A stretch of DNA of 64,000 bases from Chenopodium formosanum (lineage: Eukaryota > Streptophyta > Magnoliopsida > Caryophyllales > Amaranthaceae), in contig CM044877.1 of the NCBI GenBank assembly GCA_024500155.1, positions 75,658,001-75,722,000 on the forward strand. Direction: 5' to 3'. Below are positions 25,306-37,500 of the stretch, piece by piece. Each line of letters starts with the position of its first letter. Positions within the stretch are counted from its first letter, which is position 1. Under the pieces are notes generated by a model. It made no database searches. It was given only the letters and a program-made list of their open reading frames with translations, and had not been told where the DNA came from. Made by a program: the position numbers and the translations under genes.

Positions 25306-25427
25306 CCACCTTATTCTCCCCCCTTTTTTTCCCTGTCTATCTATTTCCCCATTACCTCGTCTTCTGTCTCCTCCTTTCCCCTCACTCACTCTCCCTCTCT
25401 CTTTCTACTTTCTCTCTCTAAAACCCA

Positions 25428-25913
25428 ATGACTTCGACCCCAAACACCCGAACCGAAACCCACTACCGCGGAGTCCGCAAGCGGCCCTGGGGCCGCTACG
25501 CGGCCGAAATACGCGACCCATGGAAAAAAACCCGGGTTTGGTTAGGCACATTCGACACCCCCGAAGAAGCCGCCCTCGCTTACGACGGCGCTGCCCGCGC
25601 TCTCCGTGGCATCAAAGCTAAAACCAACTTCCCTCTTCTCTCTCCGCCGCTACCACCGCCGCCTTCTTCTTCCGTCTCTCTCGACCTCAATCTCCGGCCC
25701 AATACCACCTCTTGGGCCGGTGTTAATGTTTCGGCCCACCAAGGGGGGTTCGTTGAGTATTTGAGAACTGGGTCCGGTCCAGCTGCGAGAGGGTCCGGTA
25801 ATGTTGGGCCTAGAGTTGATGGGCTGGGGTTGGATTTGGGTTTGAGAAGTGGGCCTGGGCCTGGGCGTGGGCTTGGTGTTGGCTTAAATGAGCCTCCTCC
25901 TCTTTGGCTATGA
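25428..25913 (+). CDS. AP2/ERF transcription factor with EAR repression motif (group VIII type)
   Basis: Intronless, 161 residues. One AP2/ERF domain spans about residues 12-69: HYRGVRKRPWGRYAAEIRDP, RVWLGTFDT and the C-terminal GIKAKTNFP. The Ala and Asp that mark ERF rather than DREB members are present (AAEIRD). At residues 84-91 SLDLNLRP fits the EAR repression motif (DLNxxP/LxLxL), which recruits TOPLESS-type corepressors in this family; a second LxLxL-like run, LGLDLGL, lies near the C-terminus. The N-terminus is only 11 residues long, as in group VIII (ERF3/4/8-12-like) proteins. The likely role is nuclear repression of GCC-box genes in stress or hormone responses. The first half is notably GC-rich against AT-rich surroundings, usual for intronless ERF genes. 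The start is the only ATG before the domain. Which ERF it is cannot be told without a tree. Confidence 0.93.
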   Translation: MTSTPNTRTETHYRGVRKRPWGRYAAEIRDPWKKTRVWLGTFDTPEEAALAYDGAARALRGIKAKTNFPLLSPPLPPPPSSSVSLDLNLRPNTTSWAGVNVSAHQGGFVEYLRTGSGPAARGSGNVGPRVDGLGLDLGLRSGPGPGRGLGVGLNEPPPLWL

Positions 25914-26606
25914 ATAATATTGGGTTTAATTAATAATCTAACTATGTAGTATTAGTATTATTAGTGGTAATTATGCGATTAAGGTAGTTGATTGAGATGT
26001 TCATGCTCTCTCCATTTTTGTACTACTACTAGTCAATCTGATATTCTAGAGTAGTATTAGTATAAATTTTTGTTTAACCTATGCTATTTTGGGAAAGAGT
26101 TTTAGAGCTTAGAGAGAATGAGAGTGGAAGTAATATTATGATTGTAGTATTAATTAGTTGTAATATAATTAATAATTCAGTTTCCAAACAGTACTATGTT
26201 TAATTTGTACATTAATTAATTGTTTGAGTCATGTTATATTTTGTCAAAAGCCAAAAAGCATTTGTCTATATTGATCCGCATAATTACTTTTATTCAATTA
26301 TTGTCTCTTTCAGTTTCGATATCCTTAGCTAGATTAATACTCCCTCCGTTTTTTTGTTTTGTTTTTTTTTTTTTTTATAAGTTAGAGTTGGGACACTATT
26401 TATAATTCCTACTCACGTAGAAAGGGCTCATTAATTACACCCAACTGATTGCTGACCTCAATCAATTTAAAATGTTCCCATACCCACTTGCCAAATGCTA
26501 TGTAGCAACTGCCAACTTTATATTATTATTAATATTATTATTCATACATTTATTTTTGAGTAAAACAACTGCCAACTTCTTTACTCCAACAAAATTCTTG
26601 TGTTTC
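25914..26606. other. ERF 3' flank and spacer with duplicated segment
   Basis: Includes the probable ERF 3' UTR, then 26221-26393, a segment that recurs at 35627-35887 together with the same Stowaway-type insertion end (CTCCCTCCGTTTTTTT near 26340). Confidence 0.6.
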
Positions 26607-26614
26607 TATAAATA
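26607..26614 (+). promoter_or_regulatory. TATA box of the zinc-ribbon gene
   Basis: TATAAATA followed by a pyrimidine-rich stretch, about 210 bp before the ATG. Its position fits a core promoter with a leader of about 180 nt. Confidence 0.5.
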
Positions 26615-26822
26615 CCCTTTCCTTTCTATTCTTTGTTTCAAACCATATCAATTAATATCATTTCCAACAAACTCTCCTCTTCTTCCAACTAACCCAAAAA
26701 CAAATTTAAGTGAAGGTTGAAAAGCACAAAAAACGCCTCTAAATACATTTCTTGTAGTACTTATAAACACTGATTGTGAATACGAGCGATAATCAATCAA
26801 AAGTTACCCCGATATAAATAAA

Positions 26823-27029
26823 ATGGTGTGTTTTTGCTTCCTAGTTGATCAACAACGTCAAGTTAGGAAGAGCAAACCGGCTGCCGGTACGTGTTCGCGG
26901 TGTGGTGGTGGTGCTAGTGTTGCTGATATGAAGACTGCTACTAGGTTCTGTCATATACCATTTTATTGGAAGTCTTGGCGAGCTATTATGTGTACCTTTT
27001 GTGGATCAATTCTCAAGTCTTACCATTGA
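26823..27029 (+). CDS. Small plant zinc-ribbon protein, 68 residues
   Basis: A single-exon frame begins MVCFCFLVDQQRQVRKSKPA and ends CTFCGSILKSYH. Two CxxC pairs, C24-x2-C27 (CSRC) and C57-x2-C60 (CTFC), separated by about 30 residues, can form a zinc ribbon; between them lies RFCHIPFYWKSWRAIMC. I recognise this as a plant family of about 65-75 residues, generally left without function, with this same MVCFCFLVDQ start. A TATA box lies upstream and no in-frame stop or frameshift is present. Length and composition fit the family, so I call it a real gene. The upstream ERF gene is on the same strand 0.9 kb away; no shared role is implied. The biochemical role is unknown. Confidence 0.88.
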   Translation: MVCFCFLVDQQRQVRKSKPAAGTCSRCGGGASVADMKTATRFCHIPFYWKSWRAIMCTFCGSILKSYH

Positions 27030-27790
27030 AATTAAATTAGTTTTTTTATGGGGTTCTTTTTCTCTTTTGTGTAAGAAGGATACTAAATATTATATACAAG
27101 TATACATGATAATACGGAGTATGTTCTTTTGATGGCATATATATGTTCTCCCATTTTTATTTTTATTTTTAATTTAATAGACTATAAAAACAAAAATAAG
27201 GGAGAAAAGTCATAGCAAATTTCAATAATTAGGATTTGCTTTTCGTTGGTAATGAATTTCTTTTATGACCAGTGTTGATAAATTAGTGTTTTTATTTTTG
27301 TGTTACAATTTTAGAATTTTATAATTTTTTTGTGGCATTTTTGGTAAAATCTTGAGTAGTTATGGGATTGTGTAGGTTTTTTTGTTGCACGTTTTCTTGC
27401 TACTCTAGAGTCAATACAACGGCTTTGATGTGGATGATGATGAAAATGTAGAAATTAGAGGTGGAAACGACTCAAACGAGTGAGAATTGTATTCTTTCTC
27501 TATGTCTCTGCTTTTTTAAGAAAAATTCTCTCTTTCTAATTTTTCACTTTCTGTTGTAGAAAATATATAAATAGTACTACTTTCGTCCCCAAAACTTCGA
27601 CCCTAGTTGATTTTGCGGTTAATAAAGAGAAATAAAAACATATTGGAAAAATAAATTTACATAAGAGTTTGTAAAAAAGTATGGAGATAAAGTATTAAAA
27701 ATATATGAAAAAACAAAATTTTATATGGGAAAGTAAATTTTCACAAAAATTATTGTAAATTGATGGGTATTTTAATGCAATGGGTCGATC
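27030..27790. other. 3' flank of the zinc-ribbon gene, no gene
   Basis: Probable 3' UTR and then AT-rich spacer. A worn Stowaway-like end (CTACTTTCGTCCCCAAAA) lies near 27578. Confidence 0.5.
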
Positions 27791-27791
27791 A

Positions 27792-28090
27792 CACTACTAT
27801 AAAAATGACCTAAGGAACCACTCTAAAGGCACCATGTAATTCAAAAATCCGGTTTCTTTGATAAAGAAATCTTATTTTAGAGATATCTGGTTTCTTAGGT
27901 AAAAATAAGATACCGTATGTCTTTAGAATATGGTTTCTTAGATTTTATATAATATTATAATATTTATTCTTTATAAAATTAAAAACCTAATTAATCTTAT
28001 AAACTACCCACCCCCATTCCCCTACAGCCGTTTTATATTTCGCTTCTCAACCTCCTCCAATATCTCTAGATCTCTCTATCATCTATAGGC
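27792..28090 (+). mobile_element. CACTA (En/Spm-type) terminal fragment
   Basis: Begins CACTACTATAAAAATGACC, a typical CACTA end, followed by subterminal repeats of the form (C/T)GGTTTCTT(T/A)G at about 27850, 27890 and 27930. No matching inverted end (..TTTTTATAGTAGTG) was found in the window, so it is probably truncated. Confidence 0.5.
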
Positions 28091-28270
28091 AACAATTTAT
28101 TATAGATAACAATTGAAAAGCAATTAAGATGATTAACAGGAGCATTTTTTGTGGTTCGGTCAATGTTACCGATTCCACAAGGAAATAATATTAGTGCAGC
28201 CACATATGCATGTACGGTCAGCACTTAAAGATGCTAACAAAATACAGGGAAGATACCCCGAACACATATA

Positions 28271-28676
28271 CTCCATCTGTCCCTAAACTATATTCCTGTT
28301 TGTAAAATTACACGGGAATTAAAAAGGAAAGAATAAGACAAATCACAACAATAAAATATTTTAATGGGAAATACAAAACATTAAATGATGTCTTTCACTA
28401 AAACAAATATAGATTAATGATTAATGATGCCATGTCATCAGTTCTTTGTAAAAAAAAAAAGGCCAATAACATGCTTCTAATTGTAAAAAACGATGGAGAG
28501 AGAAAATAAGAGTGAGATTAGGATAGTAAGAGTGAGAAAGCATTAAATATACAACAGAAAAAGAGAGTTGATTTGGGATATTTGGAAAAAAAAAACTTAC
28601 TAAAAATGAAAAGGAGGAATGTAATTTTAGAATACCCAAAATAGAAACCAGAAATGTAATTTAGGGACGGAAGGAG
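28271..28676. mobile_element. Stowaway-type MITE, 406 bp
   Basis: CTCCATCTGTCCCTAAACTA at the left; the right end, reverse-complemented, is CTCCTTCCGTCCCTAAATTA. TA flanks at 28269-28270 and 28677-28678. Confidence 0.75.
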
Positions 28677-30343
28677 TATTAAATACTTCGTGAATTTTAC
28701 AAAATAGAAGAAAAAAATTCAAAATGTGTCGGCTATCACTAACCAAAAAATCCAAATAAAAATCTAATAGCCAAAGAGGTAATTGATTCAAACCTATGTA
28801 TATGTTGAGCAAGGCTTATGACATATGACAAAGTTTAGTGGACAAAGTTTAGTGGAATTTCCTACTTTAGGCCCTTAGTGTGTATAGTGAATGGTATAGT
28901 GTATCCAAACAACGTCTTTTAAAATTTTCTTAAGAGATAAGCCTCAATCAATAATATAAGCTCAAATATATGATCTTTGACAAGCTAAGGGAATTCTCTT
29001 TCTTCCTATATTATTTATTTGTGTTCAAATGTAGGGTCATTTGTGTTAGAAATGTTATACTCCATACTGTTTATTTGGCTATATTTGACAAAGGGATCCT
29101 CTTTCTTCCTATACTGTTTATTTGTGTTCAAATATTTGGCTATGTTCAAATTAAATGTAGAAACATTTGAATTATATGACCTTCTAACATTTGAATATTT
29201 TTCTACTAGAATTTCACTAATGGTTATGTTTGTGGTGAAGTATCCCTTTGAGGGATCTCCAACAAGGTGATTCCTTTCTCCTACATTTTGGTTATGATTA
29301 TTGCTAATACTCTCTAAAGTTTGATATTAAATTAAAAAAAATATTAAAAATTGAAATTGAAAGTTAATTTGCACAATGAACATGCACACTTGAGTGCTAA
29401 AATCCCGTAAAGTGGAATGCTCAAACACTGATGTTATACTCAAATTATACGAACTTCCTATCCTGTTATATCCGGATCTTGGACGTATCATCACCTGTTA
29501 CAAGGCATGTGTTAGTCTAACTAGAAGAAGTCCAAAGATTTCAAAATGTTCTTTGTTGATTATGAGCTCCTCGATCATCTTCTTCAAAGCAGCCCTTGAA
29601 AATGCCTTCGTCTAATATATATCATTTCCCAAATTTACAAAATTAAATGTCATGTAGTTTTATACTAAACCTTTATGGTCTCATTATCAAATTTTAGAAA
29701 ATACCTTGAATCGGTGACCAATTAGGTACACAACCAAATACTTCATTGTATTTGATCGTGTACCATACTGCTATTACGCGATGCATAGTACATGACCCTG
29801 TAGTTGGGCTCACGACTATATTGGTTTGGGCCGTAGTTTTCTATTTAGTGCAATTTTGTTTTTGTTCCAGGGAGTACTATATAAGTAAGGGGCTTAAGTA
29901 CGAAGGTAAAGATGGTGTAGCGTATGTTTATAGGGGTTCAGAAATATTTTTAAAATGTTTAAAACAAGAGATTTTGTATGTGTTACACAAATATACGCTG
30001 TTTGGATCTATTGTAGTTACATTTCCAATTTGTAGTAGTGTTGAGAAACAGGTTGAGCAGCAAGTACTCTAGATGAGAATGAAGCGACCACGACTACTTA
30101 TCAAACAATCTCGAGAATCCAAATACAAATAGCTCGGATGCAAGTAGCCAAAATCAAATAAGATCACACAAGATTGTCCAAGTCAAAATCATGGAGGGAA
30201 TGAAATCTCTACACTACAATTATTCAACCTGTATAAAGATACGAGTGAAATTATATTTGTACAATAGGTTCACTACGCCTTCGCCACGTCGCAACACAAT
30301 TGAATTCAACAATCCTATTTATCAATTTTCAGATAAAATAATG
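28677..30343. other. Intergenic with tandem duplication and one exon-like piece
   Basis: A 103-bp tandem duplication (CTCTTTCTTCCTATA at about 28996 and 29099) lies here. An exon-like minus-strand piece at 29502-29611 is listed separately. An open frame at 29746-30072 shows no family features. Confidence 0.45.
29502..29611 (-). pseudogene. Exon-like fragment, product unknown
   Basis: Between an AG acceptor (29612-29613) and a GTAACA donor (29496-29501), read on the minus strand, one frame stays open and gives TKAFSRAALKKMIEELIINK followed by EHFEIFGLLLVRLTHA; the other two frames stop. Composition looks coding. I do not recognise the family and found no neighbouring exon, so it may be a captured or stranded gene piece. 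Confidence 0.25.
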
Positions 30344-30345
30344 TA

Positions 30346-30436
30346 CTACCTCTGTTTCGTATTAGTTGCAACTTTAGAATATTTTATATCTCACAAATAA
30401 TACCCCAAAGTTGCAACTAATAAGAAACGGAGGTAG
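30346..30436. mobile_element. 91-bp Stowaway-type MITE
   Basis: CTACCTCTGTTTCGTATTAG and its near-complement at the right end; TA flanks (30344-30345, 30437-30438); the core is shared with the 16033 copy. Confidence 0.85.
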
Positions 30437-31166
30437 TATATTTTATGATTTGTAACACTGATTACATACATACTCACCAAGTCACCAATAACATAGCCGC
30501 CCTCCCTTTGACTTTATACACGAAATTGATGAATTATATTGGATTTCTTACTCATCTCTTATCTGTTATCTCCTTCCCATTCTTTGCACATTAAATGTTC
30601 TACATTCATATGAATATGATATGGTACAATTTCATTAACATTAAAGAAAATAAACCAATAAGAGAAGCCATCTAGATTGAGCATTGAATGAAAAAGGAAA
30701 GCTAAGTGTATTTGACTTTTATTATTGGCAAAAGTCAATACAGTGGTCTTGTGCCAAATGCTGTGTGGGAGTTGCAAATTCAGACATGCCAACTACCATG
30801 AGCAATGTTTTCAGCATGGGCATGTTAACTACAATAAATACTTGTATTCGAAAATTAGAAAAATAAAAAGGGAAAATTTGAAAAATGCCACCATATAAAA
30901 TGAGGTCATTTGACTAAAACCATTTGTAGTGGGAGTACTCCACCCCCATTTTTCTTCAAATTGGGAGGATACTCCTATTGTGGGTAATATGCCCAAATTA
31001 CTCCAGAAATGTAGAAGTACTCCTATCTTACTCCTCTAATGTGGACCCCTCACCTTCTTTCTAAAATTTGACACTTGTCATTTCATTTAGTTGTCCTTCC
31101 CTCTTATTTTCTTCTTACATTACTTACATAAAAGTATTTACAAGAGGATCCTCTTATTGTAGGAAA

Positions 31167-31561
31167 CTAGGTTAAATCTCGTGCCATGCACGGTCATAAT
31201 TAAACTTTACAACAAAATTTATAAAGAATGGTGTTAATTCAACAAATTTATCCAAAAAAAAATATTTATAACAAAATAATAGTCTCTAATTAAAGATGTT
31301 GATGGTCAAAGTTGTGTCTCAACAAATGTGCAAATCCAACCATAACTTATAAAAAAATTGAGGAGTATAATATAATAAAATGATTTTGTTAACAAAATTG
31401 TTGTTCCTATTTTAATTAAAATAAATTTGAAGTCAAAGGAAAAAAAATTATAATATTATTATGATAATCTTAGATGATGATATATGTCAATACCTTAATT
31501 TTAAACTATGTTAGTATATTTGTAACTAAAATATTTATAGTATATACAATATATGTTGAAA

Positions 31562-31615
<54 letters not shown>

Positions 31616-31782
31616 TGAGTATGATTGGATTAAATGTGTTGTCAAAATGAAAATAAGTATCATGGTAGGTTACAAAATGGAAGTTATTAAAATTTGGCAA
31701 AAAAAAAAGGAAAGAAAAAAAGGTGGGAAAATTTTTTATAGCATCGTGACAAATGTCACTTTAGGTTCGCTTTTAGTATAGA
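31167..31782 (-). mobile_element. Non-autonomous Helitron, 616 bp
   Basis: On the minus strand it starts TCTATACTAAAAGCGAACC after an A and ends with hairpin CCGTGCATGGCACG, a short spacer, then CTAG before a T: the 5' TC, 3' hairpin, CTAG and A^T insertion of Helitrons. Contains an (AAT)n tract at about 31562-31615 and no coding region. Its 3' end matches the Helitron at 49773. Confidence 0.8.
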
Positions 31783-31934
31783 TTAATTGATTGATTATAG
31801 AGGATGAGGAAAAGAAAGAGTATATATATATAGTAGAAAGTGGGTATAGGAAAAAGTAAATAATGTGTTAAAAGGAGAATATGCCCGTATTAATCATTTT
31901 GGGGGCCTTGTTCTAATCTTACATATTGGGCCCT

Positions 31935-31939
<5 letters not shown>

Positions 31940-31978
<39 letters not shown>
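31940..31978 (+). repeat. A(39) tract
   Basis: Thirty-nine A after ..GGGCCCTTGGTT; it could be the tail of a retroposed sequence, but no body was recognised. Confidence 0.9.
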
Positions 31979-31979
<1 letters not shown>

Positions 31980-32035
31980 CAATTTAGATATTTATTAGTA
32001 TAAAGTATATGCAAACATTATCATATTAATGCAGA

Positions 32036-34729
32036 AAGACTTACGTGGACCTGGTCCACAATAATGTTATTGTGAACCCGAGATTTATACACACGCAACT
32101 GACATTATATTGAGCATAGTGACTTGTAATTTTGACATAGTAACCTTATTTTTAACAACCTTTACTCCCTCCATCCCTTTATTAGATGTCTATTTCTAGC
32201 ATTTATTACTCACATAATAAAGAGAAGTAGGCTTCTAATTAAGGGACATAGGGAGTATTAAAACTAGTATAATGTTTAATATTATCGTGAACTTAAAGCA
32301 CAACGTTATGACCCTAATTTTAATATAGTGACCTTTATTATTTATATTAACCAGTATATAAAATATTTTATTGAAAAAAATTAATCTCTTATAATCTATA
32401 TATTACCAAAATGACTTTTATTTCAACATAGAGACCTTTTTTTTTCTATTATAGTGACCTTTTTTTTACTAATAAAACAACCATATTTTCCCTAATGTTA
32501 ATGGTCCACAATAAATTAATGTGAACCAGATCCATTTAAGAATTAACAAAAAGACTTGCGTGGACTTGGTCCACAATAATATTATTGTGGACCCGAGGTC
32601 TATACACACGCAACTGACATTATATTGAACATAGTGATCATTATTTTTAACATAGTAACCTTATTTTTAACCTAGTAACCTTTATTAAAACTAATACAAC
32701 GTTTAATAATATTGTGAAGTTGAAATATGACGCTATTACCCTAATTTTAACATAGTGGCCTTTATTATTCATATTGATCAGTATGTAAAATATTTCATTA
32801 CAAAAATAACCACTTAGGCATATATATTACCAAAATGATTTTTATTTCAATATAGTGAACTTTTTTTTAATTATAGTGACCCTTTTTTTAATTAATAAAA
32901 CAACCATACTTTCTCTAATATTAGTGGTCCACAATAAATTAGTGTGAACCAGGTCCATTTAAGAATTTGTATTGGACCTGGTCCACAATAATATTATTGT
33001 GGACCCGAGGTCTATACACACGCAACTCACTTTATATTGTACATAGTGATCATTATTTTTAACATAGTAACCTTATTTTTAACCTAGTAACCTTTATTAA
33101 ACTACTACAACGTTTAATAATATTGTAAACTTGAAATACGACGCTATTACCCTAATTTTAACATAGTGGCATTTATTATTCATATTGATCAATATATAAA
33201 ATATTTCATTACAAAAATAACCACTTAGGCATATATATTACCAAAATGATTTTTATTTCAATATAGTGAACTTTTTTTTAATTATAGTGACCCTTTTTTT
33301 AATTAATAAAACAACCATACTTTCTCTAATATTAGTGGTCCACAATAAATTAGTGTGAACCAGGTCCATTTAAGAATTTGTATTGGACCTGGTCCACAAT
33401 AATATTATTGTGGACCCGAGGTCTATACACACGCAACTCACTTTATATTGTACATAGTGATCATTATTTTTAACATAGTAACCTTATTTTTAACCTAGTA
33501 ACCTTTATTAAACTACTACAACGTTTAATAATATTGTGAACTTGAAATACGACGCTATTACCCTAATTTTAACATAGTGGCATTTATTATTCATATTGAT
33601 CAATATATAAAATATTTCATTACAAAAATAACCACTTAGGCATATATATTACCAAAATAATTTTTATTTCAATATAGTGAACTTTTTTTTAATTATAGTG
33701 ACCCTTTTTTTAATTAATAAAACAACCATACTTTCTCTAATATTAGTGGTCCACAATAAATTAGTGTGAACCAGGTCCATTTAAGAATTTGTATTGGACC
33801 TGGTCCACAATAATATTATTGTGGACCCGAGGTCTATACACACGCAACTCACTTTATATTGTACATAGTGATCATTATTTTTAACATAGTAACCTTATTT
33901 TTAACCTAGTAACCTTTATTAAAACTACTACAACGTTTAATAATATTGTGAACTTGAAATACGACGCTATTACCCTAATTTTAACAAAGTGGCATTTATT
34001 ATTCATATTGATCAATATATAAAATATTTCATTACAAAAATAACCACTTAGGCCTATATATTACCAAAATGATTTTTATTTCAATATAGTGACTTTTTTT
34101 TTAATTATAGTGATTTTTTTTTTATTAATAAAACAACCATACTTTCTTTAATGTTAGTGGTCCACAATAAATTAGTGTGAACCAGGTTTATTTAAGAATT
34201 TGTAAATCTTGCGTGGACCTGGTCCACAATAATGTTATTGTAGACCCGAGGTTTGTACACACGTAAGTGGCATTATATTAAACAAAGTAACTCTTAATTT
34301 TGACATAGTAATCTTATTTCTAACATAATAACCTTTATTAAAACTAGTATAACGTTTAATATTATTGTGAACTTAAAGTACAACGTTATGACCCTAATTT
34401 TAACATAGTGACCTTTATTATTCAAATTAACCAGTATATAAAATATTTCATTAAAAAAATTAACCTTTTATAGCATATATATTACCAAAATGACTTTTAT
34501 TTCAACATAGAGACCTTTTTTCTATTATAGTGACCGTTTTTTTTCTAATAAAACAACCATAATTTCCCTAATGTTAGTGGTCCACAATAAATTAGTGTGA
34601 ACCAGGTCTATTTAAGAATTTGTAGTGACTTTTTTTTTTTTTTTTTTTTATTAATAAAACAACCATACTTTCTTTAATGTTAGTGGTTCATAATAAATTA
34701 GTGTGAACCAGATCCATTTAAGAATTTGT
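32036..34729 (+). repeat. Head-to-tail array of a ~411-bp MITE-derived unit
   Basis: TGGACCTGGTCC-type unit starts lie at 32046, 32561, 32973, 33384, 33795 and 34214, with a partial unit near 34623-34729. Spacings are 412, 411, 411 and 419 bp; the first (515) is longer because of a 91-bp Stowaway. Units 3-5 are nearly identical. Units 3-5 open with an exact palindrome whose half is GGTCCACAATAAT, and each full unit closes with the inverted end GAACCAGGTCC or a variant. The last complete unit most resembles the dispersed copy at 14836. Confidence 0.92.
32165..32255. mobile_element. 91-bp Stowaway-type MITE inside array unit 1
   Basis: CTCCCTCCATCCCTTTATTA at the left, ..TAATTAAGGGACATAGGGAG at the right, TA flanks (32163-32164, 32256-32257). 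Absent from the other units, so it inserted after amplification or before loss in the others. Confidence 0.85.
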
Positions 34730-37500
34730 AGTTGGAAAACAAATTAATCCATATGAACTCTGCTTCGACGTTGCTTTTCTTTGGTGAAAAAGGTTACTTC
34801 TATATTCCTTTTTCTTTTCTTGAATTATGATATGATATTAAAGCTTTAATATATTTTACATATGATTGCCCCAAATTATCGTTGAATTCGATCAGGTTAT
34901 CCGTTATCATTGTGTACTTTTTCCGATGATATATAATTGAGTTTTGCTTGCTAAGTTTACATAATTAGATTTTGTTAATTTAGCCCACTCTAATTTTTTT
35001 TTTTAGTAGAAATGTGAGCACATGCGAAATACTTTAATGGAGATGCTATAATACTGGCTTATTAGTTATCTATGATGTTCGGCACTCTAGCTCACCGTAT
35101 AATACTTATATATGATTGAATCTGCCTTATAACATTGGCCTACTTTATCTTTCTTTACTAGGTAGCGAATTATGAATATATAAGATAAAGATTTGATAAG
35201 AACAATAAATTAATTAGATCCTTCATGAATTAATACTCAGATTTTAAAATTAATTTTGCTGGAAATTGTACTCTTAAGTAGCATATATGTAGTTTTACCA
35301 TTTTGATCAATAGTTTGTTATAACTTGATTGATATGTAATCTTTGAATTACTATCTACCATAGATTTATAGATAGTATTATTTTGATAATTTGATCTAGT
35401 ATATACTTTTTAAATATTAACCATCTGTCTTTTACTAATACATTAAATTAATTAATTGAAGTATTATGCTATTGTAATACCTTGTTTGTTTGTTCTAGTT
35501 AGTATAAATTTTAAGAATTTTATCACGGTTTGGTATCTATAAATTGTAAAATAGGACTGAAAATATACTTTAATTTACACAGAGCACCATATCTATAGAC
35601 CTTACAAAACATGCAAAAGAAAATACTGTTTGAGTCATGTTATATTTTGTCTGCTGTTGTATTCTTCTCCTGTAGTCAAAACATAATTTGATCAATTTTT
35701 CTATTTTAAGTACAATGTTTAGTAAAATTGTATTCCCTTTTTGGCTTACTAGCCCTAAGCATTTGTCTATATTGATCCGCATAATTACTTTTATTCAACT
35801 ATTGTCTCTTTCCGTTTCGATATCCTTAGCTAGATTAATACTTCGTCCGTTTTTTTTTTTTTTTATATATATAAGTTAGAGTTGGGAATTACTTGTAACA
35901 CTATTTATATGTCATTATTGACCAAAAAAAAGTGTGTTACAAGTATAAAAAAACAGAGGAATTAGTACTTCAAATAATTTTTTAAAAAGAAAATGTCACA
36001 ATTCACAATTTGATATTTTTTGTCAAGTTGTACAATTATTTTTATTTAATGTTTTTGTTCCATTTTAACACTATTCTAACAAGCTCGCAACTCTATTTTT
36101 ATTTCATGTTCATATTCCATGTCACAATACTTATAACATTTTTCTAACAAGCCCTCAACTCTATTTTTATTTAATGTTCATGTTCTATGTTCCATGTCAC
36201 AATACTTATAACACTTTTCTAAGAAGTTCTTAAATACGGAGTATGTAGAATCATGTGAGGTCCAATTTTCTTAAAAATTGTGAAAAAAAAGCGTTTAAAA
36301 TATTAAAAACGGAGAAATTATATATAATTGATCTCGCTTATAAGCATTTGTCAATTGCTTTAAAATTTGACTTCATTCAAACATAATGAAACTGAAAAGG
36401 CCAACTAAAAACGTACATTCATTGTACTAGATTTTGGCCAGCACCTCTCTAGAGCTTAAAGTAGTCAAGCTAGCATCTATACTAATATAATAAAAGGCGT
36501 TTATAAAAACGTCAATGTGCCACGTAATTCAGTTCAGCTCCAATCAGTTCAGTAAATATAAATAGGCCCTAACTTGATATTTAAAACTTTTTATATTAGC
36601 ACACCTCGTTTCCATATTATGCTTCATTATACAAATACTAGTAATTAACTCGGTTAATCATGTAATGGATAATTTTGAGGACGTAACCATAAGTCTTAAC
36701 ATTAGTCACCACATGATTTCAACACTAATTAGTGGTTAGCATATGTTAAACTTTATTCACTCTTGATAGAGTATATCAATTCTAAGTTGATGGTTGGTTG
36801 AAGCTCTTTAGGCTTGAGGTGTGAATACAACATGGATCCCCTCATACCCAACACAAAATATTTCACTTGAAAGTGGAGTGGATGAGATTTAAACTCGTGA
36901 TCTTTGTATGACACTAGTTCTTACACCATGTTAAATTTTGAAATAACTCCTCAACTTTGAGCAAAGACCATTGATCAAAATAATTTAAGAGAGCTAGTTA
37001 TGTCCAGCGTGTGAAATTGTGGATATAAGGCGATGTGCTTAATTATGTAATGGCTTGAAAGAGACATTCGAAGCAAATAAGAATATCTCCGACATCCAAT
37101 TCTATTCTCTCTTCCTTTGAAACTTACTGCATTCGTGTGAGTAATTAACTCGTTAATTATCCTCAATCATTCTATTCTTGGAAGCTTTGATTGAAATCAA
37201 GAACAATGACTGAAGTTTTTCCTACATATAGACAAATTCCTACTGAATAATGATCAAAATCTGTTTAGAGGCATCAATTATACTGTGTTTATGAGAGTAC
37301 AATTTTCTGCTATGTCACTCCAACAAAGGAGGCCTAATTCTTACAGGGTGAGACAGCTATTACGAGACTCTTAATCGAAAATTTATGAACTATAACATGA
37401 GAGTAATGTATTTTACAGTCTCCTTCTAATATCTTCCTGCAGATTGCTATACCAATCAGTTTCTATAGTGTTACACTTAACCTGCCAAAACCATGGGAAA
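34730..37500. other. Intergenic, no supported gene
   Basis: Includes the second copy of the duplicated segment (35627-35887), a Stowaway-type element near 35842-35965 (CTTCGTCCGTTTTTTT to AACAGAGGAATTAG), a plus-strand Helitron-like 5' end (TCTATACTAATATAATAAAA, 36477), and a short 'CAGTTCAG' MITE remnant at about 36525-36570 ending ..AATAGGCCC then TAA. Confidence 0.5.

Noticed and set aside
25188..25421. Open frame just upstream of the ERF gene
   Set aside because: Lies in the promoter and CT-rich leader; the Leu/Ser-rich end comes from CTCTCT repeats.
29746..30072. 108-codon open frame
   Set aside because: No family features, no upstream promoter-like context, AT-rich chance frame in repeat-rich DNA.
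32973..34240. TAATATTAT in the palindromes, like the geminivirus nonanucleotide
   Set aside because: The conserved form is TAATATTAC with a stem-loop next to a Rep gene; here the last base differs, no Rep-like coding exists, and the motif belongs to a MITE end.
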